Shown: one piece after another, positions 14,600 through 27,175 of the stretch
Position numbering within the stretch: the first letter of the stretch is position 1
How the letters are laid out: each line of letters begins with the position of its first letter
Assembly (NCBI GenBank): GCA_016946835.1
Contig: JACVTC010000136.1
Location: forward strand, 432,501 to 462,500
Direction of reading: 5' to 3'
DNA length: 30,000 bases
Origin: Neocallimastix lanati (nom. inval.)
Lineage: Eukaryota > Neocallimastigomycota > Neocallimastigomycetes > Neocallimastigales > Neocallimastigaceae
Program-made: the position numbers and the translations under genes
The notes under the pieces: model-generated
Seen by the model: only the letters and a program-made list of their open reading frames with translations
What the model was told of the DNA's origin: nothing
Database searches by the model: none

Positions 14600-15990
14600 A
14601 ATAAATGGATTGACTAAATTGATGTTGTAAGTCCTGTTCCCCCCCTCAATTTGTTTATCTGAAGAATTTGAGGAATGAAAAAAAAGATGTGCCAAGTGAG
14701 TCTAGTGTACTTTCTTTGAAGTATACATCACGAACTATAATTATTGTTTTTTGAAGTAATGTCGAGGACACGATAACCAGGAAAGTCTGATGAATTAGCC
14801 TAAGAAAATACCTGGTTTTATATTATTTTTCAAAATTTTCTTTGTTTGTATCTATTAAGAAAAAATACTTTACTTCCAAAAAACTTTAAGTTTAGATATA
14901 TCGATTCTCTTATTAAAAAATACTTCATACGGGATTTTAAAGAATTAATTCCCTGATGCGGATTTAAATTGTACAATATACATGCACATTTAATAGCTTC
15001 ATCCCATAAAGTAGGAGATAATTTAGCAGGCACTGAGTAATGTATTCGTGCAGTTATCTAATGTCTGATTAATTCTTTCAGCGCGACCATTTTGTTGGGG
15101 ATTACCTGGTGGAGAATGATTAAATGGTATTCCATTATTTTTAAGATAATTTATAAAATTAGAGAAGAATTATTATATTCTAAACCGTTATCAGATCTTA
15201 CTTTCTTTATATTGGTAATTACAAGTATTTTTTCATAAGTTTATGAAGCTCGATAAATTCTATACTGCCTCAGATTTATGTTTCAGTATATAGACCCAAC
15301 ATTTTCTACTGAAAGTCATCAATGAATGTTATTATAATATCTGTATCCACTAAATGATGGTGAAGGCTTTAGTGGTCCGATGATATCAGAATGAACGACT
15401 TGTAAGGATGAAGAACTTTTTGTTGGTTGTTTTGTTGAATGGTTTTTTTTCTTGAGTTTTACATATTTTGTAATCTTCACAATTTATATAATCATTCTTT
15501 TCTTTCTTAATGTTGTTGTTTTCTAAAAATTTTTTGAAGATTTTGATTGTAATAGTGTCCTAATCTAGCATGCCATAATTTTAAATTGACATTGTTTATA
15601 TTATTATAATCTATATTTTTTTCATTGGGCTTATATTTAAAGTAAAGAGGTTTTCATCATTTATGTAATTAGTTTTTTATTTTTAAAAAATTTGGAGTCT
15701 TTCTTTATTGTTACACATTTTCCATTATTAATTTAAAGCCTTTTTTTTTTACATAGATAATGAGTGGAAATTAAATTATTTTGTATGTTTGGGTCATAAA
15801 ATACTTCTTCAATAGAAAAATTATTATTTTTACACATTCCTTTGTACATACCCTTTTTGTATATTCTATTGGATTGTCCCGTTTGGGTATGCAATTCCTC
15901 TAGTAGTACCTTTTTCAATGTTGTTTGATAGTATTTTTATATTTTTAGACAAGTTGATCCCTGTTCCACTATCAAAGATTCATGATTATT
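14600..15990 (-). pseudogene. Ty1/copia pol fragment: protease and integrase
   Basis: On the minus strand from 15990, the decayed order is as follows. IFDSGTG near 15970 carries the aspartic protease DSG. Next is YDPNIQNNLIST near 15800 (end of protease). LWHARLGH near 15575 is the pre-integrase zinc region, with NCEDYKIC further on. Then come VHSDIIGP near 15395 (first catalytic Asp), KVRSDNGLEYN near 15200 (second Asp), PQQNGRAERINQTL near 15090 (catalytic Glu), LWDEAIKCACILYNLNP near 15000, and the C-terminal KKTIIIVRDVYFKE block near 14740. At least six frame changes and stops are needed, so the element is inactive. No gag is recognised upstream and no matched LTR pair could be found by eye. 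Confidence 0.88.
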
Positions 15991-16362
15991 TATTACATAA
16001 TAATTCTTTTATAAAATACAACAATTAAAACTATATATTTGACATCCCAAATAATATAAAACATTTGTATAAAATTGATTATAAAATATATATTTTTTAC
16101 TAGATTAAATAATTATAAATATAATGGTAAAATTAATGTATATTAAATTATTTATGTCGTGATGTTCATAACGCTTTTCCTCAAATGATTATTTCACCCA
16201 ACCCTGATACTACGCTTTGAATTGAAGCATAGACCTTGATGATTGTAAAATTTCAAATCGCCAATGATTACACCCACTAGGGAGGAGTTAATGATTCCGT
16301 TCTGATGCTCGTGGTCAATAGAGATATATGTAGGAACGTTAGGAATGCATCTCCGGGCAGTG

Positions 16363-16396
16363 TGTAACGACGATTGAGAGCGGTGAAACTGTTACA
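16363..16396. repeat. Short inverted repeat
   Basis: TGTAAC at 16363 pairs with GTTACA at 16391 across 22 bases within the GC-richer island. Confidence 0.6.
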
Positions 16397-16419
16397 GTAT
16401 GCCAATAACTCATCACTTT

Positions 16420-16468
16420 ACAGTTAATTAATAACTGTATGGCCATATGGGAGATGGGTACCCATATG
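16420..16468. repeat. Two adjacent hairpins
   Basis: ACAGTTA/TAACTGT (16420-16438, five-base loop) is followed at once by CATATGGG (16444-16451) pairing with CCCATATG (16461-16468) across a nine-base loop. Both stems are perfect. Confidence 0.75.
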
Positions 16469-16587
16469 TGCAAGTTTATGTTTTTTAAATTATTTATGTA
16501 AAATAAAAAAATAAAAATAATAAAAAAAAAAAAAAAAAAAAAAAAAAGGAAGTTTTTCAAATAACTACTTAAATAATTTAATATACA

Positions 16588-16589
16588 TT

Positions 16590-16640
<51 letters not shown>

Positions 16641-16642
16641 TT
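16588..16642. repeat. (TTTA)n microsatellite
   Basis: About 13 units, uninterrupted. A T run of about 34 bases follows near 16710-16743. Confidence 0.92.
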
Positions 16643-16785
16643 TTAAATTTCATTAATATATATTAAATTATTTATATAATTATTTGAAAAATATAAGCAA
16701 TTTATAAAATTTAAAGTTTTTTTTTTTTTTTTTTTTTTTTTTTATTATATTATATTTTATTCTTATCTAAAGTTTACATTTTTTA

Positions 16786-17044
16786 TACCACTTTACTATT
16801 TATTTTATTTTATTTATATTAATATATTACTCTTTTATACGACTTCAGTATTTATTTTATTTTTATTTTTATAAATACTTTTCTTTTTTATTCGATTTCC
16901 GTATTTATTTTATTTTATTTTATTTTTTATCAATATTTTACTCTTTTATACTCTTTTACTATTTATTTTATTTTACTTGTATTAATACTTTACTCTTTTA
17001 TACTACTCCACCATTTATTCTATTTTATTTATATTAAATCTTTA
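16786..17044. repeat. Five-copy minisatellite, period 52-58
   Basis: Copies start at 16786, 16838, 16891, 16949 and 17001. Each has a variable TAC-x-ACTTC-x-C head, then TATTTATTTTATTTTATTT, then ATTAATA, and ends in TACTCTTTTA. The diverged copies suggest an old local array. Confidence 0.85.
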
Positions 17045-17340
17045 TAGTTATCATATTCCATCCCTAAGACTTCTTTCTAGTCAAGCTAATTAGATTCTTC
17101 TTCTTCTTCAGTAGAAAATGTTGGGTTCCGGCCAAATAAAGTTGGACAATGATTTATGGTCCATTTTATTACAACTTTATTACAATAATAGTTTATTTTG
17201 TTACTCCAACCATACTATGAATATATTTGAAATTTTGGTGATAAGATTATTGACTGACTTCTCGCCATGATTGCTAGAACCTCTTTTATTGAGAAACCTT
17301 TCAAATACAATAAACTATCTAGTTATAAAATATAATATTA
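17045..17340. other. Second less AT-rich island, possible solo LTR or gene scrap
   Basis: On the plus strand, ATG at 17118 opens 50 codons (starting MLGSGQIKLDNDLWSILLQL) to a TGA at 17268, and the frame stays open after it. On the minus strand the same spot ends GGAACCCAACA, which resembles the CA end of a copia LTR and follows AATAAA-like signals. No partner copy was found, so neither reading is secure. Confidence 0.35.
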
Positions 17341-17568
17341 ATTTATTTTATTGTATGTTTATTTCATTTATATTACGTTTTATTCATATATAATAGTATT
17401 AGTATATAATTAAAAGTAAAAACGAAATATTTAATATCTATTAAATATAAATAAAACACTTTTATTTTATTATATATAAAAAAATCTAGATACTAAAATT
17501 GTAATTAATGTTTAGTTCTATTTAGCCTTATAATTAATTTATATTCATTGTCATTTTCATTTTCATTT

Positions 17569-17570
<2 letters not shown>

Positions 17571-17651
<81 letters not shown>

Positions 17652-17652
17652 T
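17571..17652. repeat. (ATT)n microsatellite, about 27 units
   Basis: Preceded by four TTTTCA units (17549-17572). On the minus strand this reads as an Asn run followed by NENENENDNEYK within a 66-codon open frame (17705-17505). That frame may be only a product of the repeat. Confidence 0.9.
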
Positions 17653-17659
17653 ATAGTGA

Positions 17660-18180
17660 TTATTTTTTTAATTATATTTGAAATTATATTATTCTTTATT
17701 GACATTTTATATTTATTCCATTATTATATATTTATTAGTTTATTTAAAAATTATTCACTTTATTTATTAACTTATTCATTATAATTAATATTTATTATAT
17801 TTTTTATAAAAATCCTAACTATATATATATATATATAATATTTAATTTTTTATAAGTAATTACAGTCTTATTCATAATATGAAAAAAAAATAAAAAAAAA
17901 ATTTTTTTTTTATTAATTTTTTTGAAATTACCATAATTAATTATAATTTAAATAGTATTATCAAATTTAACTATTAATCATAGTCACAAAAGTAGTCATT
18001 AACACCAATATAAATGCTTTTAAAATCAAATAAAAACAAAAAAATGATACAGAAATTCTTACCAGAAAAATGATAGTAAAAGCCTTTTAATTGTTTTTCT
18101 GAGATAGAAATAATAATAATGATAATAATAATAATAAAAAACATTACTTTAATAGAAAAAAGATAGAAAAATTGTAAAAT
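17660..18180. other. Gene-free AT-rich DNA
   Basis: Homopolymers, a (TA)n tract near 17821-17836 and an AAT/GAT run near 18108-18138. The part after about 17980 is slightly less AT-rich and may be the decayed 5' part of the following ankyrin pseudogene. Confidence 0.45.
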
Positions 18181-18224
18181 ATTTAGATGGAGAATGGTGG
18201 CAAATCAATATAAAAAATAAAAAA

Positions 18225-18634
18225 TAACGAGAATAGGATCTCCCTTAATGTGTATTTACCATCATTTTTTATAATGATGATACTATTAAATATTTAGTAA
18301 AGAACGGTATTGAAGTTAGCTTTAAAGATCATGAAGGTCTAATCCCACTGATGTATTTATGTGAGTATAATATTGACCAAGAAAATTATAATATCATAAA
18401 GTTTTATGTAAGGAGTGACAATGACAATGAAATTAATACTAAAAATAATGAAGGAAAAACAGCTTTAAACTATTTTTCTCATAATAATTATAACAATATC
18501 ATAAATTTTTTAGGTTTTATTTGAACATAGGGCAGATCTTATGGTTAAAGACAGTGAAGGTAAAAATACCTTTTTATCTATGCTATTTCACAGTTGCATA
18601 TGAGAAATATTATCATATGAACATGAAATAGACC

Positions 18635-18636
<2 letters not shown>
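18225..18636 (+). pseudogene. Ankyrin-repeat protein pseudogene
   Basis: Three decayed repeats are visible. GSPLMCIYHHF is followed, after a stop, by DDTIKYLVKNGIEVSFKD and HEGLIPLMYLCEYN. The next is INTKNNEGKTALNYFSHNN. After a frameshift near 18512 come LFEHRADLMVKDSEGKN and TFLSMLFHSC, and then a TGA. The pattern of hydrophobic helix, Gly turn, acidic loop and G-x-T/I-x-L is that of ankyrin repeats, which bind proteins and are abundant in gut-fungal genomes. Stops and the frameshift make it non-functional. An A run of about 34 bases follows at 18638. Confidence 0.7.
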
Positions 18637-18673
<37 letters not shown>

Positions 18674-20227
18674 ATTTATAATATAATATATTAAAATAAA
18701 TTTATCTATCATATTTACAGAATTAAAACATAATAAAAAGACTATAATTATAAATTTATATATATTTATTTAAATGAATTGTTATTAAAAAAAATTAAAA
18801 TATTATTTATTTTATATATTCTACAATTTATTAATTATTGTAATACCTTTTATATTTATATATATTAAAATAATAATTTATAATATTAAAATCTCAATTT
18901 CAATGTTTCCATAATTTTTTTTCCTTATTTGATAATAATTATTCATATTAATTTATCAAAATAAATCGATACGAAATATAGTAAATATTATACAAATTTA
19001 TAAAGATATTATATAAATATTATATAAATAATAAATAATAAGTAATAAATTAATATTATATCATAAAAACAAATATGTATTAATCTACAATAAATTATAA
19101 TTTTTTTGGTATTTACAAAATAAATTTTATTATATAAATAACATATTGTTATATTTATTAAATATAAAATAAACATAAATCAATAATAGTATTTTAAATA
19201 TTTTTTTGCTATAACCAAATATACAATGATTAAATAACAATATGTCATCGTCTACAAAAGAAAGCAGAAAGACTAAACTCAACAATCTTTAATTGTTCAA
19301 ATCAACAAAACTTTAATCTAAAATCTTAAAAAAAAAATTTTAAATGTAAAAAAAATAATAAAAAAAAAAAAAATTAAAATATATGAAATAAAATTTTTAA
19401 ATTTTTTTACAGTTACACGAATTTTAATATAAATAATTAACATTTACTTTAAAAGGAAATTTTTTAATAGAAATTTCTCCATTATAAAAAATATATTAAA
19501 AAGTTAAAAAAGTTTAATTATTATAAAATTTTTTATTTTTTGTATTTTATTTTTTATCTTTACAAAAAAAAGTGCTTTTTACAATTAGGACTGAAATGGT
19601 AAAAATTATCAAAAATTGAAAAATATAGACATTAAAAAATATTATTTAAAAGAAAATTATATCTTTTTGAAAAATTGCTAGTAAAAAGAATTAAGAAAAA
19701 AATAAATAAATAAATAAATATAAAATAAATTATTTAAAAAAATAAATTAAATCAAATTAAAAATAAAATAATAAAAGAGAAAAAATATTTTATATATGAT
19801 ATATTTATATACAATAAAAATATTAGTAAAATTTTTAATTATTAAGAATAAATTTTTATATATTATTTTTTTTTTATTTATTTTATTATTAAATAATATT
19901 CCAAAAATAAAAAAAGACTGCTACATATACAGTCATAATATTTTGTTCTGTATTTTATTCAATAAAATAAATATGACATTGAATACAATCTAAATTCAAA
20001 AATACTAATAATCATTGTAGAAAAAAAAAATTTTATAATTAAATAAATAAAAAAATGTTACACCTAAATATTGAATAAAAAAATTTTTTTTTTTTTACTA
20101 TTATTAAGTAGAAGTAACTTTTTTATTGCTTTCTTATTGGTTAATTTTTTCATTCTATTTTATTATTGGTCCATTCATTCATATGGACGTTTTCTATTCT
20201 TTTTTTTTTTTAAATAAAATTTAAAAT

Positions 20228-20480
20228 AATTTATTTATTTATTTATTTATTATTTATTATTCAATTATTTATTATTTTATTATTTATTGTTTATTAATTA
20301 TTTATATATTATTTATTATTTTATTATTTATTGTTTATTAATCATTATTCATTTATTATTTATTATTTATTATTTATTAATTAATCTTTATTATATATTA
20401 TTATTTATTAATAAATACTCTTTTTATTATTTATTATTCAATTATTAATTAATCTATTAATTATTATTTATTATTTAATT
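20228..20480. repeat. TTATTTA/TTATTATT array, inverted relative of the 3247-4060 array
   Basis: Degenerate repeats including ATTCAATTATT. This is the reverse complement of the AATTGAAT variant in the array near 3280 and 3430. Positions 20398-20439 are an exact inverted match to 3611-3652, with the similarity extending to 3604. Confidence 0.82.
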
Positions 20481-21452
20481 ATATATTATATGTAACATCA
20501 CTTTTTTTTTATGTGTAACTTTTTATTATTCATTTTTTTTTACTGAATTTAATTTTAATTAAATTATATATTATTTATTGTATTTATATGAATCATTAAA
20601 TTCCAAAATTAAAATTAAATAAATATAAATAAAAATGTCATAAGATAAATTATTATATAATTCTTTAATAATAAATGTATAAAATGTAAAGCCTTTTTTT
20701 TTTATATTTTTATGTTTTTTTATATTTATCAAATTTTAATTTTCATTAATTAGAATATATTCAAATAAAATTTCCTTAACAAATAATAAATCATACATAT
20801 TTGAATAATAAATAATAAAAATTAAAATAAATAATAAATAGTAAATAATACATAATTGAATAAATAATAAAAAAATAAAATAATAAGTACTAAATAATTA
20901 CTATTAAATAATAAATAATAAATTATAAATAATACATGATACATAATACATAATACATTATACATTATACATAATATATTATACATAATACATAATAAAT
21001 AATAAATAATAATACTAAATATTAAATATTAAATAGAAAAAAAAAGGCAATATAAAAATTTTTTGTTTCTTTTTTCTTTTTTTATATTTGAACAATACAC
21101 AATATATTGTAATATACTTTATATATTGCCACATTTTTATAATATAATACAAATGAATAATCACACATATATTTTATTAGTGTAAACTTTAAAATATATT
21201 TAAAATCAATTTTCAGAATATATATATTTAATTCTAATTTTTTCTTTAATAAATAAATAAATATATTATTAAATTATATAATATAATATAATATAATATA
21301 ATAAATATTCAATGTTAATATGTGTTATTTTAAAATTAAAATAGAATTAAAAATTTTCCTTTTTTAGGGAATAAATAAAAAATTATTTAATATAAATTTT
21401 ATTAAATATAAATATATTACGAGTTAAATGAATTTTATTTATGCTATTTATT

Positions 21453-21527
21453 AAAAATATACAGATTGAATAAAATAAAAATTAATTGATAATAAATATT
21501 TTTATTTTATTCAATCTGTATATTTTT
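21453..21527. repeat. Perfect 30-bp inverted repeat with 15-base loop
   Basis: Arm 21453-21482 (AAAAATATACAGATTGAATA...) is the exact reverse complement of arm 21498-21527. The arms contain CAGATTGAA/TTCAATCTG, so this is not simple A/T complementarity. It lies about 600 bases upstream of the Sel1-repeat gene. Confidence 0.95.
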
Positions 21528-22125
21528 TTATATTTTATATTTTAATTATTTTTATTTTATTTTATTTTATATTTTAAAAATTTTTTTTTTTTATTTTTTA
21601 CTTTTAATTTTTACATATAAAAATTATTAAATGTTCTTTTGAAATTAAGAAAAAAAAGTTTTTTTTTTGAATTATATTTATTATTTTAAATAAAGTTCAA
21701 TTAGAATTATAAATGTTGTAGACTTAATAATTTATAGTAATAGAAAAAGTTTTAGTAATAAAAGAAGTTTTTTTTTATTATTTTTAATAATTATTTATTA
21801 TATATTAAAATTCATTTCAATATTTTTTTTTAATTTATACATTAATTCCAATTGAATTAATGATTATTTATTTAATAATTATATGTAGCCATTCATTATT
21901 TAATAACTAAATTATATTTCAATCAAAAAATTATTATAAGATATAAAAAAAGAAATTAATAAAATAATACAACTATTGAATATATATTTAATATATATAT
22001 TATGTATATATTTATTTTTCCATAATTTTATTTTTGACATTCAAATAGTTCCATCAAAAAAAAAAATTTTTTTTTAATACACTTTATTTCATTTCTCACT
22101 TAATATTTTAATATTTTATTTGTAC

Positions 22126-22412
22126 ATGATTATAAAAAAAAGAATGTTTGGTGATATAATTGAAAGTAGTAGTTCAATATATACTAATACAACAAATTCT
22201 ACTTCTTCAAATAGTAACATTTACAAGGAAGAACTCACACCTGAAAGAAAATTAGTTTATCTTGTAAAATCAATTGCAAAATATCAAGCTGCTCATAATT
22301 CAGAAAAATTATTAAATATTGCTAAAAGTATGTACAATGATTCTAAACAAGAACATTTTTCTCCAGTAATGAAAAAAACTTATAAAAAGCAAGCTCTTTC
22401 TCTTTTAAAAGT

Positions 22413-22450
<38 letters not shown>

Positions 22451-23590
22451 CTATAATTTAATAATATAGTATAAGTAATTTATCTAACATATTAATATTA
22501 AATAAACATTAATTTATATATATAATTTATGAATAACAAAAAAAAAATTTTTTTTTTTCTGATACTCTATTAGAGTTTATCAAAGCAAGAATATTCTGAT
22601 GCTGAATATTATTTAGGTATCATATATCAAGAAAAAGAAAAATTTAAAAAGGCCGCAAAATTTTTTGATCTTTCATATCAACATAAACAACCCATGGGAA
22701 CTTTCAAATTAGGTCAGTGCTACGAAAATGGTAATGGTAAACCAAAAAATATTCAATATGCTGAAATATTGTATCGAAAAGCTGCTATGGTTGGTTATTG
22801 TTTACCAGCAATGATTCATTTAGGTATGTCCTATCTTGAGGGTACTCTTGGTAATAAGAATGTTAATGAAGCAATTCATTGGTTGAAAAAAGTAGCAACT
22901 ACCAATTCTGAAAATGCTAATCAAGATTTAATTGCAAAAGCGTGTTATGAATTATATAAAATTTATGCTTTAGGAGGTCCTAATGGGGATGGGTCTGTTC
23001 CACAAGATTTAGAAGAGGCTCTCCTCTATTTAAAAATGAGTGCAGAACATGGTTCCACAAAAGCCATAATGGAAATTTGTAATTTAGAAAGCCAAAATCC
23101 AGAGAAATTATTATATTGGACTAAAAGAGCAGCTGAATTGGATTGTTTAGAGGCTCAAATTAAATTAGCAACTTGGTATCTTTGTGAGAATTCTGATATT
23201 GTTTCAAAAGATGAAGCCCTCGGCTTTAATTGGTTAAAGCAAGCTGCTCTTCCTAAAGATTTAAGTACTGATAGTGAAAAACGTAATCAAGGTTGTATTC
23301 AATTCATCTTAGGAACATACTATGAAACAGGTATTGAAAATGTTCAACTTCCGGATGAAAATGAAGCCTTATATTGGTTTGGTATTTCTGCTAAACTTGG
23401 TATTATGGAAGCTATCGAAAAAATAAAAGAAAAAAAGATTGAGCATAATTATGAAGATTTATCCATTTCTGATTTTATAAATCTCGTGATGGATAAAGGA
23501 ATCTATGGTAAACCTTCAGAATCTTCCTTAGAATGTCAACAAATCTTAAAAGATTTACCAAATAAAAGACCACATAGTGTTTTAATGTAA
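22126..23590 (+). CDS. Sel1-repeat protein, Skt5/Chs4-like
   Basis: Two exons, 22126-22410 and 22574-23590, joined in phase 0 (donor AAAA|GTAATT, acceptor CTATTAG), giving 433 residues. A second ATG at 22144 has the better A at -3 and may be the true start. After a Ser/Thr/Asn-rich N-terminus (residues 12-35) and a helical stretch come about seven Sel1-like repeats (residues 100-375). Examples are LGQCYENGNGKPKN..A..LYRKAA, LGMSYLEGTLGNKNVNEAI and ILGTYYETGI. Sel1 repeats are helical scaffolds. The LG-x-x-YE-x-G and AA spacing resembles fungal Skt5/Chs4, which recruit and activate chitin synthase at the membrane. The C-terminus is NKRPHSVLM: it looks like a CaaX box with Ser where the prenylated Cys should be. 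The role in chitin synthesis is inferred. The intron carries a T run of about 36 bases. Confidence 0.9.
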
Positions 23591-25603
<2,013 letters not shown>

Positions 25604-25703
25604 CTTTATATAAACATCCACTGCAATTTTAATCTTCAATACTGACACCATATTTATTTATCATCCTATTTTAAGATAGTTTAAGTGATAATTTATTTGG
25701 AAT

Positions 25704-25705
<2 letters not shown>

Positions 25706-25744
<39 letters not shown>
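25706..25744. repeat. Poly(T) tract
   Basis: About 39 T. It lies just before the decayed LINE fragment, which itself holds an A run of about 37 bases (26024-26060). Confidence 0.9.
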
Positions 25745-25747
<3 letters not shown>

Positions 25748-25841
25748 GGGAATAATTACAGATATTCTCAATCTTGGAATATTTTATAAACCTAATAAAT
25801 AACTTTATATATATATATTTTTAAAATTAGAAATATTATTC

Positions 25842-26021
25842 TATTAATGAAAAATAATACGTCTTCAGACTGCCTCCAATGGTATTTCCATTGAATTTTG
25901 TAAAGTAATGATTTGAGGTAGAAAGTTAAAAGAAAAGTATCCCATTGATGCAAAATTGTCTTGAATCTTTTATTATTCAATAAGAATTTTAGGATGGTTC
26001 CTTCTTCCATTATATTTATTC

Positions 26022-26062
<41 letters not shown>

Positions 26063-26570
26063 TTAATAACTTATAGAATCTCTAAATAGGCATTTAAGAA
26101 CAAATTTATTAGATCCTAAATAGGATGGTTTTTCGTAATGATGAAGAATGCTTAAGTCTTTATATGTCTATGAGAAAAATATAACTAAACTAAAAAAAAT
26201 TTAATAAATGAATTTACATATGTAGCCTTCTAAGATCTTAATAAGGTATGGAATTCAGTTCCTATTTTCAACATTTTAACTAAACTGTTTCTTCTCACTG
26301 TTCTCAGTAAAAGTTTTAATATTTTCCTCTCTAATCTCTCTAATCTATATTTATCTTCTAAAACTCTTTTTTCTTTTTTTTTTTTTTTTTTTTTTCTTTC
26401 TAAACTAAGTGTTTTTCTTCTTTAATAAAGAATAAAATTCTTAATATAAAAAGAGGTAATGGGAAGGCCGGTCATTTCAATTTAGTGAGTTCAAAAGTAA
26501 AAAGTTACAATAGACTTTTATAGCCTGATTATATTTGTGGTATCTAAAAATTGAAAAGTAATTTAAATTT
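25842..26570 (+). pseudogene. Decayed LINE reverse-transcriptase fragment
   Basis: Translated in shifting frames, the plus strand follows the RT of the intact element at 27176-29893. SNGISIEFCKVM aligns with GPDGIPIEFYKAL. FRMVPSS..IIFIPKK aligns with GEFPSSW..IISIPKK. AFKNKFIRS*IGWF aligns with GLKNNIIRPEQFGF. NDEECLSLYMSMRE aligns with KEECVSLFISIRE. FTYVAF*DLNKVWNSVPIFNIL aligns with TYLAFLDLKKAYDSVPIGNIL, and NLYLSSKT aligns with NLYLTSKA. After about 26440 the match fades. An A run of about 37 bases and many stops interrupt it. It points toward the intact minus-strand copy, so the two are tail to tail. It is a dead relative, not a recent copy. Confidence 0.8.
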
Positions 26571-26587
26571 TATTATAATACTAATTG

Positions 26588-26589
<2 letters not shown>

Positions 26590-26621
<32 letters not shown>
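26590..26621. repeat. Poly(T) tract
   Basis: About 32 T. In minus-strand sense it could be the poly(A) tail of the LINE at 27176-29893, but such tracts are too common here to decide. Confidence 0.85.
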
Positions 26622-26624
<3 letters not shown>

Positions 26625-26728
26625 CTTAGAGAAAACTTTATTTAATTTATAATAATAATAAAATTACATGATTTTAAAGAAATAAAAAATAATAAAATAC
26701 ATGAAATAAAATATTATATATTATAAAA

Positions 26729-26901
26729 TTATAAAAGTGCGTTAGAAGCAATAGCCTCTAACTTTTCCCATTCCTCGATAATAACACCACGTCCATTATT
26801 GCGAGTAATAATTTCAGTATTAGTGTTATCAATCGAATCTGTATCTGGAGGTGAAAATCCACTAATTGCTGAACCAATAACACAAATAATTTTTTTTTTA
26901 T

Positions 26902-26945
<44 letters not shown>

Positions 26946-26995
26946 GGCAGCAAACTTGTTTCATCTTTATTTATTAAATATTTGATAAAATACAT
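26729..26995 (-). CDS. Short hypothetical frame or terminal exon, 88 codons
   Basis: The C-terminal 50 residues have gene-like composition, including SGFSPPDTDSIDN, RNNGRGVIIEEWEKLE and AIASNALL before TAA. The N-terminal part is MYFIKYLINKDETSLLPL and then a Lys run encoded by a long A tract. The A tract may be an intron or an expanded repeat, in which case the last part would be a terminal exon. It is on the same strand as the LINE and 180 bases past its stop, so it could be a 3' part of the element or a separate host gene. No family is recognised. Confidence 0.4.
26905..26942. repeat. Poly(T) tract within the 26729-26995 frame
   Basis: About 38 T, read as a Lys run on the minus strand. 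Confidence 0.85.
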
Positions 26996-27175
26996 GTAAT
27001 AAAATAATAAAAAAAAAAGATAAAAAAAATAAACAAAAAATAAAACACAAAATAAAATAAAATAATGGTATAATATATTCTAGTTTTATTTAATTAATAT
27101 TTGTAAGACTTCACAAGGGCATTATTATACTGAAGTATAATAATTAATTTTGACTTCGCAATGTTAATCATAATT

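Larger units (their letters stand above)
16150..16485. other. Unexplained less AT-rich island with inverted repeats
   Basis: About 340 bases with visibly higher G+C than anything nearby. The minus strand has open stretches that need one frame change (HIWVPISHMAIQL...CPEMHS, then RRCIPNVPTYISI...SIRVG). Short inverted repeats cluster at its right end. It lies just upstream of the dead copia protease, where a 5' LTR or gag would be expected, but no second copy is seen. It could be a solo LTR, a decayed gag, or a structured RNA. Confidence 0.45.
18637..22080. other. Gene-free AT-rich DNA of about 3.4 kb
   Basis: Nearly pure A+T with A and T runs. A tiny frame at 19242-19292 (MSSSTKESRKTKLNNL) stands out slightly in composition but has no support. 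The stretch contains a TTTA/TTAT array (20228-20480), an AATAAT array (20795-21030) and the inverted repeat at 21453-21527. The last few hundred bases are the presumed promoter of the Sel1-repeat gene. Confidence 0.55.

Noticed and set aside
16270-16400. Hammerhead ribozyme core (CTGATG and GAAAC both present)
   Set aside because: The CTGANGA core is incomplete and the parts are too far apart for the three-stem fold.
16150-17340. tRNA or 5S rRNA gene in the GC-richer islands (GGTTCCGGCC looked like a B box)
   Set aside because: No A box at the right spacing, no acceptor pairing and no cloverleaf.
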